Positions 1 to 10,495 of a stretch of 30,468 nucleotides of DNA are shown here, in pieces. The position numbers were made by a program, and so were the translations under genes. Origin of the DNA: Plantago elongata (taxonomy: Eukaryota > Streptophyta > Magnoliopsida > Lamiales > Plantaginaceae); the NCBI GenBank assembly GCA_036897095.1, contig JAYMSP010001599.1, forward strand, positions 1-30,468, given 5' to 3'. The notes beneath the pieces are model-generated. The model had not been told where the DNA came from. It saw nothing but the letters and a program-made list of their open reading frames with translations, and searched no databases. Every line of letters starts with the position of its first letter. The stretch's first letter is position 1.

Positions 1-925
1 ATTCCATATACAAATACTACCAAACTACTTATTACATAATTAAACCAATCATATCATTCCAACAACCTTAAATACCAATAATGTCAAGAATCTTCATGAT
101 ATTGATCACTGCTCCAGCAATACTCCACTCCAAGCTCGGCACCAAATCTAAAATTGATTATTTTATACAAGGGACCAGTCGTGACCGCTGACTGAGCAAG
201 TATCCATGCACATGCCATGAGTTAAAGTTCTATCTTCATGTCTTTTAAATATTTTAGTCTTATCTAATGCAATGGATCGTATTACTTCACTTTAAATCAT
301 TGGACTTGTTCTCTTAAAATCTCTTTAACTTGAGCTTAAAACTTGACTTGAAATTTTCTCTTAAAATATCTTGAAACATGATATGATCGCGAGCTTATCT
401 GGCATCGCAAGTTTCTACCCCAGTCCATGGTGGCATCTTAAATATCTTAAAACACAATTAGAGGTACTAATCGCACTCTAGTCGATACTCTTAAAATTAC
501 CACAAATATTAAGGTACGAGTCCGTTGTACTTATCTTAACTTTAAACTTAAAGTACTTAAAATATTTAACGTCTTTTTAACATGAGTGTATGATCTTTAA
601 ACTTTAATTCATGAATGTATGCTTTTATGTGCATATGAACATCATAAGATAAAATTATATTTAATCATCACATCCAGTAGTGATTCTGTAACTCAAACAA
701 AATTATGCCTAACAAGTAAATATGCTTAGAATCCATATGTAAACAAACTGATTCACAAATGATAAAGATATATGATTCAAGTGTATATTCAAACTAGATA
801 GCAATTTTGCAACTCATTTGAACAACTGTATAATAATCAATCTAGACATCTAAGCTTTCATATTAGCACAAATAAACGCACATATACATATATCCACCAT
901 CTACAACAACCAAGACCTGCAATAA
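1..925 (-). repeat. Lower LTR (first part) of a minus-strand non-autonomous LTR element
   Basis: Positions about 75-140 and 225-375 align closely with 10,045-10,110 and 10,130-10,280, in the same orientation. The two copies are the LTRs of one element. The LTR resumes at 8588 after the Copia insertion and ends at 9270 with TTACA, which reads as TGTAACAGC on the minus strand. Its other terminus lies before the window. No coding frame is visible here. The assignment rests on the shared blocks and on the TG...CA termini seen at 9270 and 9739. Confidence 0.65.
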
Positions 926-1957
926 TGGTATGGGTGAGGTTTCTGGTTGTATATTGAATGCACTTTCGGAACTTTTGTTTACTAATTTAAATAAGTGTAC
1001 TGGATACACCTTACGCCTAAATAGATTCTCACACTTCATAAATATAATTTATTTATAGTTTTTATCTTCATTTTAATCATTAATTATTTCCACAGCTTTG
1101 GATATATATGTTTGCAGATATTTTAGGACAAAAGATCTCATAGAATCATGGAGCATTGTAAGTCTAATACAAGAAGGATTGTACTTTGTTTAGAGTTACC
1201 TAAAGGAAGAAGAAGTCGATTGGGATAAGAACATGATTCAATATAGGACTCTCATGCTCACATAGACGTTCACCACTATTATATATAGAGGGTCATGCAT
1301 TGAAGAAGAATCCAAGAGTATCTATAAGTCGAAGTCAACAAGGATTGGAGTTTGAGTTGGAGTAAATCTTAAAGTAGAAGACGATTATGACTCAAACTGC
1401 AAGCAATAAATATCACAACAAATCTGATGAGCTAGACAACATATATACCCCAAAAGCTCATCAAAATACATAGAGAAATCAAAGGAGTCTACGACGATCA
1501 ATCAAGAAAAATCGAGAGTTTATTTATTCTTAGATTCACGATTTCTTTCATAATGTTTTTCTATCTAAAACTTAGAGGTTGATAGATAGATTGATAGAGT
1601 TAATTCTTTATACTTGCTTAGATGTTTTGCATCTAGATATTTTCGTAGAATAGATCTAGAGTAGTTCTTTGTATTCATTATTCGTATAGTGGATATTTTC
1701 GCCATGAGGCTCGGTGGATTATAGAAATATAATCTGCTCGAAACTTATATCTCTTTGTCATGTTATTTCCGCTGCATATAATGTTAAATTCGAGATTAGG
1801 TTTCTAGATTAGATTTATATATAGTTGAGCGTAATATGATCGAGCATGGTGTGGCGACTACACACTAAACTGTTTTATACAGTTTTAGGTGTGCTCGATA
1901 CACTGCACTTCAGGTTTAGCTTGTTTAGTACCAAATTCACGTCCGCTTGCTATTTCA
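926..1957 (+). repeat. 5' LTR of the Copia element
   Basis: It aligns along its length with 7532-8587 at roughly 90 percent by eye. It starts TGGTATGGG, where the 3' copy has TGTAAGTG, and ends ...CTATTTCA just before the primer-binding site. A TATA box (TATATATAG, 1280-1288) shared with the 3' copy marks the likely LTR promoter. GGTGT...ACACC palindromes lie at 995-1010, 1848-1866 and 1888-1903. Confidence 0.85.
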
Positions 1958-1959
1958 AT

Positions 1960-1971
1960 TGGTATCAGAGC
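1960..1971 (+). other. Primer-binding site (initiator tRNA-Met type)
   Basis: TGGTATCAGAGC directly follows the 5' LTR. It is the standard complement of the 3' end of plant initiator tRNA-Met used by Copia elements for minus-strand priming. Confidence 0.85.
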
Positions 1972-2713
1972 CAAGCACCAAATTCACTGGTGTTTGGATT
2001 TAGTATTAATCTAATGGTCATGCTAATCCTTAGTTTAGTAGATTATTTTGATTTTTCTTATGTTAATTCTAAGGAAATCATACTTGTGCATGTATCAAAT
2101 TACATATGACTACTGTTTTGTTCATATTCTTTCTAGTACAGTTTATTTGAATTGGGAAGAATGGAGCAAGGATGAGCTGAGGCTAGAGGAACTTATTAAT
2201 GTGTATAATTATTGTGCTATTTCCAGTGTTGCGAGTACACCAGATGCAACACCACAACTTGACAAAGAAGAGCAAGAATCTAGTGTTGCGGATACACTGG
2301 ATTCAACATCAAAGTCAGCCGTACACTTTTAAACCGATGAACATGATGTTGTACCGGATGATCCAGTTAGGCATGAGCTATCAGCTGAGCTAAGGAGTAA
2401 CCCTTCTACATCGAACTTAATTGGTATGCCTCTTACTATTTCATCTTGTCATCTATCATATGTTATGTGTGTGCATGCCATATACCCACTGAACCCAAGA
2501 ACACTTTGTCCAAATTCTTTAAAGCAAATTTTGAGATACATATGTGATCCTATGTTTATTCCCTTTAATTTTCGCATTTGGACTGGAGATTTGAATGTTA
2601 GAAATTCCGCCTGTGGAGATTTCTTCTATTTGTTTGGTTATGCGGTATATTGGCTTAAGCTGTCTGATTACGTAAAACCTCAAAACCATGATAGATAACA
2701 TTATTTGGAAAGG

Positions 2714-3404
2714 GGCGTTTTCTCAACTTCCACACAAACCTTTTTTTTTTCAATCTACACCAAGACGTTGGTCAACGTCATCAGTCAACCCACACCAATG
2801 GACACAGTCAGTTCTGTCCATCAGTTTAATGTGTCAAATGAGACAATTTAGAAAGGTTAATGTGTGGAGTTTAACAATTTGTAAAGATGACAGTGTGCAG
2901 AATATCTATCCATTGGAGGAAGAAAATGCAAGGCTTAGGGCTGAAGATATGCTAGCTAGACAATATGAGGTTGGTGGTGAATGTGCAGATGAGGTGAAGA
3001 ATGAGATCGAAGAACTAAGTGCAAGGATTGACGAGTTGCGTTTTCGATTTGGATTTAACTAGCATATGAAGTAGTGTAAATTATGTAGTTCTTCGTTATG
3101 CAATTGCTTTTTATGTGTGTTTAAGTCTGTAGTGATGTTGTAATGACTTCCTTGTGCTGAAGTGGTGTATGAAGTAAGATGTTTTTCTTCAAGATTGTTG
3201 GAGTTGGTTTATAATTCTGCACACTGTCATCTTTACAAATTGTTAAACTCGACACATTAACCTTTCAAAATTGTCTCATTTGACACATTAAACTGACGGA
3301 CAGAACTGACGACGTCCATTGGTGTTGGTTGACTGATGACGTTGACCAATGTCTTGGTGTCGATTGAAAAAAAAAAGGTTTGTGTGTAAGTTGAGAAAAC
3401 GTCC
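2714..3404. mobile_element. Foldback/TIR element with captured coding fragment
   Basis: The left arm (2714-2903) and right arm (3214-3404) are reverse complements over about 190 bp at high identity. Both contain a T10/A10 run and the block around GACAGTGTGCAGAAT. A direct AAAGG flanks the arms (2709-2713 and 3405-3409) and could be a target duplication, although AAAGGTTTG also recurs inside the arm. The 310-bp centre carries an open frame. Long inverted arms around a gene fragment resemble Pack-MULE or foldback elements. The superfamily is unresolved because no 9-bp duplication is evident. Confidence 0.65.
2904..3062 (+). pseudogene. Coiled-coil-like coding fragment inside the foldback element
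   Basis: The frame reads through PLEEENARLRAEDMLARQ and on to a stop at 3060-3062. It is acidic/basic alternating, with leucines at heptad-like spacing (KNEIEELSARIDELRFRF near the end). This suggests a C-terminal coiled coil of a captured host gene. The sequence after the stop is AT-rich and resembles a 3' UTR. The open frame continues upstream into the left inverted arm (from 2688), but that part does not look like protein. No family is recognised. Confidence 0.4.
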
Positions 3405-3904
3405 AAAGGTTTGTGTGTAAAATAAAATTTTCTCTATAAAAATTTTTAAAAAAAATCCTGGTGTTTCCAATACACCTCCGGATAACACAAGAACTGATTG
3501 TGGTAGTTTGTAAGTTGTGATCATACTATCTGTCTTTGCTGAGTACGGTGGTTGGTTACCTTTGATTTTCTTGCTTTTGTGGCCACACCATTCGTATTTG
3601 CATTCTCCTTTCATTAAAAAAAAATTCTCTTTCTCTCTTCTTCTTAACTTCTTGTTACTGTCTAAGTGTTTTCAGGGGAGTGTGTTTGTGGTGACCTTAC
3701 TCTTGTTTGTGTTTGGTCGACCATTTTCTTTGGCTTCTCTCCTTTTACATAAAACGAAAATATTCGTGTGAGCAGCACACCCGTGAGTCATGGGTTTTGA
3801 TACTTGCTCATATTCAATTCTAATAAAGCCTCTCCTGGTTCACATGCTTTTATTTTTATGATTGTGGTTTTGCATTCGGAATTGCTATATATAGTCTGCT
3901 TTCT

Positions 3905-4120
3905 TACTGGGGTGCTTGGAGTTCCGGCTGCCAGCATTCGGTGTGGATGTCTTACTTGAGGCAGTTTCTATAAAGGTGAGACAGATAATGTGCATGTATT
4001 AGGATACTGGGGTGTATGGAGTTCCGACTGCCTGCACTTAGTCTTATGTGCACACCTGTTTTGCTGAAAGAGTCTTGTGATACTATTTGGGTGTATGGGG
4101 CTCCGGTTGCCTGCATTCAA
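3905..4120 (+). repeat. Three imperfect 36-bp direct repeats
   Basis: Units begin at 3905, 4005 and 4085, so spacing is 100 and then 80 bp. Each reads approximately TACTGGGGTGTATGGAGTTC followed by CGRCTGCCTGCATT. They lie inside the Copia internal region. No function can be assigned. Confidence 0.75.
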
Positions 4121-7100
4121 CGTGTGTCCTACTCACTAATGCAAAATAAATAGATTATATTAATACAACCATTTTGCTTTATGTTTCTTATTTACTGTTT
4201 GGACAAGGTTGAGTTAAATAAAAAGTCCAGGTGTGGTCCTTGTATTCTGATAACTCCATGCTTATTTGTGTGCTGCCTACATTCTTCCTTAACCTCCTTC
4301 TTGTTTTTCTTGTGTAGTTTATGCCTTGCTTTTGTGTTTTTCCCACACTGGCTTGTGGTTCGTGTTCACGCAACACTCTTTTCTGGTTATACTCTATGAC
4401 AATGACCTCTTTGTCCCCTTATTTCCCTCATATCTCTTGTTTCTTTCCCCTCCTCTTCTGATTTTTTATGTGGAGAATTTTTTATACTTTCGTGTTGTGA
4501 TTACATTGTGGGTTGTGTAGAGTGTTGCCAATACACCCAGTATGTTGTGTTGACTGAGAGTTTACTTTGGTTTGTGCTTTCTACTTCTTCTCAGTCCTAA
4601 ATCTACCTAAATTGTTTGAAAGAAAGATCCGCGAGTGTGTGTGTGATTTGGGCTTGTTTAATCATGTTTCTGGCTTAATTTCAAGATAATTTTGGCTTTT
4701 TTTTCTAGCTTGTAACATATTATCTCACATTTAGCTAAGATTCTCCATAAGTGGCTTTTTTCTAACGGATTATCTCCAGTTTAATTGTGTAAATCTTTTA
4801 CCAAAAACCTTTTCTAATGATTGGCATTAGTTTGGATATGTCTCTCAAGATTTTCTTTTTAGCCATTTGGAATGAAGTGTATTTTGTCAATCCCTTATCC
4901 TCCTCAATTACACTCCTACTTTCTTAATTGTCTTGTATTATACTGGTTTCTTCTCTACTCACATGTTTCTCAAGTTACAGATTGTTAAGTCTCACTCTCG
5001 TGACCATTGATGTTATATATGGTTGTGAAGGATCTTTCTTCAAAAAAAGGGGGAGTTGAGTCTGCATATGAACATCCAACAAAGATCTTAACCTGATGAA
5101 TTGATCATTCATTAATTGCTTTTGCTTTTTTACTCTCTGCTAACTTTGAGGGGGAGTTTGATTTTTTTAATGTCAGTTCATATGTTGCTAACATGTTGTT
5201 CAAGTTTGTTTTGTGAAGAAAGACAAAAGGGGGGAGAAAAATATAAGTGTTGAGAGACTGGTGTTCTGGATACACTACTGGCTAGCTGCGACGATGGTGT
5301 TGCCAGAACACCAGCTAGCTGATATTATGTTTTGTCTTTATTCACAAACTGATGTGTGCATGATTTTATAGCATAAGAAAGTATGTATTTTATCATTGAT
5401 CTATAAGTGAAAGAAGGATATGATGTGTTTGCCTTCCTCACAAAAAGGGGGAGTGTGATGAGTTGTGCCTTCTAATCTTTTTATATCTATGATGTTTGAG
5501 TTCATATTTATGATCTTTAGTATGTTGGAGTATGTTGGTCTGTAATGTTTGAATTCTATGTGTTTGACTTAGTTTTATATATATGCTCGTTATTGAATTA
5601 AGGGGGAGAAATCTTTCTTATTTCGAGGGAGAATTTAGTATATGTTTATCTGCACTAAATCATTTGGTTTAGGTTTTGTGAAGGCAAAAAGGGGGAGAAA
5701 TGTAAATTTGAGTATTCTCTGTAGTGACAATCTTACTGTAAATGAAACATGCAAGATACACTATGGAATATCAAAGCAGTTTTCAGTGGTCTAATCAGGT
5801 GTCTCGAGTACACCAAATTTGACATTGCTTTACTCTAGTGTACCCTGTACACCAGAGTCGACAGAATTCTGTTTCACAACATATTTTAGATTATGTTTTG
5901 CCTTAATCACTAACATAACTGGTTCCACGATTTTAGTTTATCAGTTGTGCAGATATAGCTAGGTTGGAAGAGATTGGATATTACAAGGAGATCTTGGATA
6001 TATTCAAGAAAGAAGATAAGGGTTATGAGAAGAAGAAGAAGTCGACTTTGACACATGCATTGGAAAGTATCGGTAAAGACCGGTCAATTGACTAAGGAAG
6101 GGGGCACAGTGCCTACACCCACTAAGATTCAACCTGATGACCCAATCGTTGACACTGGTGCAGAGACTACATCTACAGTTGAGAAACCCACTGATACAGG
6201 CGGTGTACCCACTACACCACTGATTACTATTGCCATAGATTTTGAGACAGAGGGTGTGGAGGATACAACAAATACTGCACCTAGACCAAAACATGGCAAA
6301 GTCAATGGAATGACAATTGTGACATCTTCCAAGGCCAAGATACAGTTCCTGTGATGATAAGAATGTTGTTGATGACGTACACATTGATGCCGAATCGATT
6401 TTCAATGTATATGTGCCCAATGATCACATAACATTGATCCCGAAGCATATGGACAATGTAGCTACCCAACCTGGTGCAATGGAGACACGCATATAAGAGG
6501 AAATTGTTGTTGACAAAGAGGGTGTTCCGGAAACACCAGCTGCTTTTGGCAAGGATAAAAAGGATGTATCTGAGACATCCACCATGGTAGTTACTAAAGG
6601 GAAACAGATTGTGTTAGAATTATATTCATGTGCCTGATTTTAAGCTTCATAGAGTCTTTGGTTTTGGAGTCTCGACAGTTGGTAGGATCAATTTGTTCTT
6701 TTGCTCCCAAACTTATCTGTGAGTTCTACTGTGATCTAACGGAGGAGTTTGTTGATTCTTCGTTCTACGGATTATAGTGAAGTGTATATGTGTAAGAAGT
6801 TATTTAATGTTACATCGGATATACTGAATGGTGTGCTGGATACACCAGGTGTTACTGAGGACACCGCTGACATGGATAAGGTTATTGTGATCAAGGAACT
6901 CACTGGTTGCAAGGTATGTGAATATCTTCCCTAATCTACAAGTGATGCAAGTAATGATGGTTGATATGGGTTAACAAGTGTTTGATCATCTTGTCGGTGT
7001 TGGTGCGAAAGTAAACTTCACCAACTCTCCCATGTATGTTCTTGATCTTTAAGGTCTTGTTGATGATATGTTGGAACCGGTACACTTGATCTGCAATGGG

Positions 7101-7520
7101 TTGATTCTTCCTATGGATCGATTGATGCTTCTTGTAAAGTCAGGTGACAAAATTTGATCAACAGATAGAAACTCTTCGACTAATGAAAGCTTACCTAGGG
7201 TTTTTGCTTTCAGCATATCAAGGGGGATAGATGATCAACAAGTGCGGATAGATGGAGTGTAATGAACACACCAGTGTGTGTTATGACTTGTATGTTCCTA
7301 CAGGGCTGATGGAGTGTACTGACTACACCACTATTTGTTATGGCAAGCATGTTGGGTTGTTATACTCATAAGATTCTATGTTACTTTTGTCCAATTATAT
7401 TATATCCATTGCTCTGATTAAGGGGGAGAAATCTCTTGACTTGATGAGGTAATAATATATATATATATTTGTGCACTTGTTTTGACAGGTTTATAGATGA
7501 TATGAAGAAAGGCGAAAACT

Positions 7521-7531
7521 AAGGGGGAGAT
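7521..7531 (+). other. Polypurine tract at the 3' LTR
   Basis: AAGGGGGAGAT immediately precedes the TGTAAGTG start of the 3' LTR. This is the expected plus-strand priming site of the Copia element. Confidence 0.8.
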
Positions 7532-8587
7532 TGTAAGTGTGAGATTTCTGGGTGTATATTGGATACACTCCCAGAACTTTTGTTCACTAAGTTATGTAAG
7601 TGTACTAAATACAGTGTACTGGATACACCCTAAGACTGGTCATATTCTCACACTTGATATATATAATTTGTTTATAGTTTTTACCTTGATTCTAATCACT
7701 AATTATTTTCACAGTTTTGGATATATATGTGTGTAGATATTTAAGGATAAAAAGATCTCACTGAATCATGGAGCATTGCAAGTCTAATACAAGAAGGATT
7801 GTACTTCGCTTAGAGTTTCCTAAAGGAAGAAGTCAATTGGGATAAGAACAAGACTCATTAGAACTCTCATGCTGACGTTAACCACTATTATATATAGAGG
7901 GTCATGCATTGAAGAAGAATCCAAGAGTATCCACAAATCGAAATCAACAAGGATTGGAGTTTGAGTTGGAGTAAATCTTGAAGTAGAAGACGATTAGGAC
8001 TCAAACTGCAAGCAATAAAGATCACAAGAAATCTGATGAGCTATGCACGTTTTTGAAAACTACATATACCCCAAGAGCTCATCAAACTACATAGAGAAAT
8101 CAACGGAGTCTACGACGATCAATCAAGAAAGACCAAGAGTTTATTTATTCTTAGATTAACAATTTCTTTCATATTGTTCTAAGCTTTTTCTATCTATAAC
8201 TTTGAGGTTGATAGATAGATTGATAGAGTTAATTCTTTATACTTGCTTAGATATTTTGCATCTAGATATATTCGTAGAATAGATCTAGAATGGTTCTTTG
8301 TATTCATTAATCGTATAGTGGATATTTTCGCCATAAGGCTCGGTGGATTATAGAAATATAATCTGCTAGAAACTTATATCTCTTTGTCATGTTATTTCCG
8401 CTGCATATTCTGTTAAATTCGAGATTAGATTTTCAGATTGGATATATATATAGTCGAGCTTAATATGGTCGAGCATGGTGTGGTGACTACACCCTAAATT
8501 GTTTTATATAGTTTTAGGTGTACTCGATACAATGCACTTTAGGTTTAGCTTGCTTAGTACCAAATTCCGGTCCGGTTGTTATTTTCA
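7532..8587 (+). repeat. 3' LTR of the Copia element
   Basis: It starts TGTAAGTGTGAG and ends GTTGTTATTTTCA, with canonical TG...CA ends. It carries the TATA box TATATATAG at 7889-7897. Compared with the 5' LTR it has an extra short segment around 7603-7616 that duplicates GTGTACT, plus scattered substitutions and small indels. The two LTRs have therefore diverged for a long time. Confidence 0.85.
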
Positions 8588-9270
8588 CTAACTTAGAAAA
8601 CCACAAATGAATTTGATTTCCACAACATAGAGTGTGTGACATATATAACATGTTAGATTAAACGATCTAGTCTTATAAATATTCAAACATGTATATGTCA
8701 TGAGGTGAAATCCTGAGGAAAACTTGTAATCTCATATCATATAACAATTCATCACACAAGATTTATATCATACAAATACACATTTGTGATGCAAGTCCTA
8801 GGAAACTATACTTGAGGAAACAAACGAGATGACATGGATCGAAAATGGTTTTTGAGAAACAGCTCTGTTCGACACAATTTTCAGACAGACAGAGACTTCA
8901 AAACGGCGATCCCTCCAGTGACAGTGTAGAATGATTTGTTATAAATCTTCTCTCCAAAAATTAGATTGATCCAACGGTTAGATAACCGGGAATCGATTTT
9001 TTAACAAGACTGCGTCTGGCAGAATTTTTACTCGCGGAAAAAGAGTGTTTTTGGCTAAAAGGTTATCTTCCAAAATCTCTAGGGTTCTTGGGGGGAAGAT
9101 TAGTGTTTGAATGGAATTCCATAGAGAATGGGCTTGGACTTTGATAAGTAATTGGTTGGAAAGTGTTACAAGTCATAAAATTTGGTCCAAGAATACTTAC
9201 GAACTCTGCTTTGATGAACGGTTTGTTTTAACATGTGCAAGTTCAAAAAATGAATTTTCAAGCTGTTACA
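8588..9270 (-). repeat. Lower LTR (second part) of the minus-strand LTR element
   Basis: This continues the LTR interrupted at 925. Positions 9062-9185 match 10,283-10,405 in the upper LTR. The end at 9270 reads TGTAACAGCTTG on the minus strand, which is the 5' start of the LTR. The sequence between (8588-9060) has no counterpart in the upper LTR, which is deleted there. Confidence 0.65.
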
Positions 9271-9738
9271 ATCTACCCAACTTCTAAAAAGAATCGACCT
9301 CGAATCTTGCTCAAACTCCACTAAGCAAAACTCGAATCACATTGGCACAAAAGTTCACATGAACATGTATAAAACACCACCATAACAAACAACAATTGAC
9401 CACATGCACAACCAGACAAATACCACAACATGCAACTATAGTCAACCACGTAATCACAAAAGATCAAACCTACAAGTATATAACATAATAACGTCCATAA
9501 GAATCACACAACTACAAATAATCACGTTCATAGCTAACAAGCTCATATACTGAAATATAAACATAACCATAAACAAACTTACCGAAGTGGAGAGATGTCT
9601 GGCTAGTGATCAATACCCAACATGAATCTTTAATGCCATCATGATATGAAATTTGAAAATTTAAACTTAGAAAATGATCAGTCCGGCCAACAGTCCACTC
9701 CTTGTGGGTTTTGGGTCAGCACGACCCTGATACCAAGT
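9271..9738 (-). mobile_element. Very short internal domain of the minus-strand LTR element, with PBS
   Basis: On the minus strand the upper LTR ends GGCGCTACA. After two bases it is followed by TTGGTATCAGGGTCG (9723-9736), a tRNA-Met-like primer-binding site. The domain is only about 470 bp and encodes nothing recognisable, so the element must rely on proteins supplied in trans. This is typical of LARD/TRIM-like or internally deleted Ty3-type elements. The polypurine side, next to 9270, is weak. Confidence 0.55.
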
Positions 9739-10405
9739 TGTAGCGCCGCGACTTTTAAAAAAACGAACTAAAAAAAATACAGCTCGCGCTAATTCTTTTG
9801 CTTTGAACTTCGGCGAACTTAGACTTGTAAAGTTGAAAACGTAGGTCGACGACTTGACCATCCTTAAACATGATATGTAAATTCGAACTTAGACTTGTAA
9901 AGTTGAAAACGTAGGTCGACGACTTGACCATCCTTAAACATGATATGTAAATTCTTGAAAAAAGTTCATGAACTAATAAAACTATACAACGAAATTTGAA
10001 ATCATAAAATCTTGCAACAATACAAAGTCTTTGAAATCATGAAACTTAAATAATGTCAAGAATCTTCATGATATTGATCACTGCTCCCGCAACACTCCAC
10101 TTCAAGCTCGGCAAGAATCCATGCATGTGTCATAACTTAAAGTTCTATCTTCATGTCTTTTAAAGCTTTTAGTATTGTCTAATGCAATGCATCCTATGAC
10201 TTCACTTTAAACCCTTGAACTTGTCTTCTTAAAATCTATTTAACTTGAACTTAAAACTTGACTTGAAACTTTCTCTAGGGTTAAAAGAGAATCATCTTCC
10301 AAAATCTCTAGGGTTCTTTAGGGAAGATTAGGATTTGAATGGACTTTCAAAGAGAATGCGTTTGGACTTTGATAAGTAATGGGTTGAACAATGTTACAAG
10401 TATTC
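9739..10405 (-). repeat. Upper LTR (internally deleted, 3'-truncated) of the minus-strand LTR element
   Basis: It begins at 9739 with TGTAGCGCCGCG on the plus strand. It shares blocks with the lower LTR at 10,045-10,280 (matches about 75-380) and 10,283-10,405 (matches 9062-9185). The blocks are adjacent here but separated in the lower copy by the rest of 380-925 plus 8588-9060, so this copy lost that middle portion. Similarity ends near 10,405, where the LINE begins. Confidence 0.6.
9815..9954. repeat. Exact 70-bp tandem duplication
   Basis: The unit GAACTTAGACTTG...GTAAATTC occurs at 9815-9884 and again, identical by eye, at 9885-9954. It lies inside the upper LTR. The lack of differences implies a recent local event. 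Confidence 0.9.
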
Positions 10406-10495
10406 TGTCCAAAAAATCATCTCTCTAAACAAACACTCCCTAGCCTATTTTCTTCTTAGCTAGCTCGTCCCTTCCACCGGCAACAACTCGTTGCC

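Larger units (their letters stand above)
1980..7520 (+). pseudogene. Decayed internal region of the Copia element
   Basis: No open frame longer than about 140 codons exists and no gag-pol catalytic motif is recognisable. The frame at 6055-6354 is rich in Thr, Pro and Val. It is followed in broken frames, up to about 6930, by a stretch with a weak resemblance to env-like regions of Sireviruses. From 5040 onward the region is punctuated by G5 purine tracts and GGTGT/ACACC palindromes. A foldback element sits at 2714-3404. I treat the internal region as non-coding remnant sequence. Confidence 0.6.
926..8587 (+). mobile_element. Degenerate Sirevirus-like Ty1/Copia retrotransposon
   Basis: Two direct LTRs (926-1957 and 7532-8587) flank a 5.57 kb internal region. 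A primer-binding site TGGTATCAGAGC, complementary to plant initiator tRNA-Met, starts three bases after the 5' LTR. A polypurine tract AAGGGGGAGA abuts the 3' LTR. Additional AAGGGGGAG tracts lie at 5042-5054, 5148-5156, 5225-5240, 5442-5453, 5600-5610, 5686-5700, 7220-7228 and 7420-7430. Multiple polypurine tracts and palindromic repeats are described hallmarks of the Sirevirus lineage. No gag, protease, integrase or RT frame survives, and the internal region is shorter than an autonomous Sirevirus. A short stretch at 6750-6930 faintly resembles the env-like region of that lineage. The element inserted into the LTR of an older element. No convincing 5-bp target duplication is seen (AATAA before, CTAAC after). 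Confidence 0.8.

Noticed and set aside
3288-3771. Frames around the right foldback arm (108 and 84 codons)
   Set aside because: They consist of low-complexity, Phe/Leu-rich translation of T-rich sequence.
921-8592. 5-bp target duplication of the Copia element
   Set aside because: AATAA and CTAAC do not match. Either it decayed or the ends were altered.
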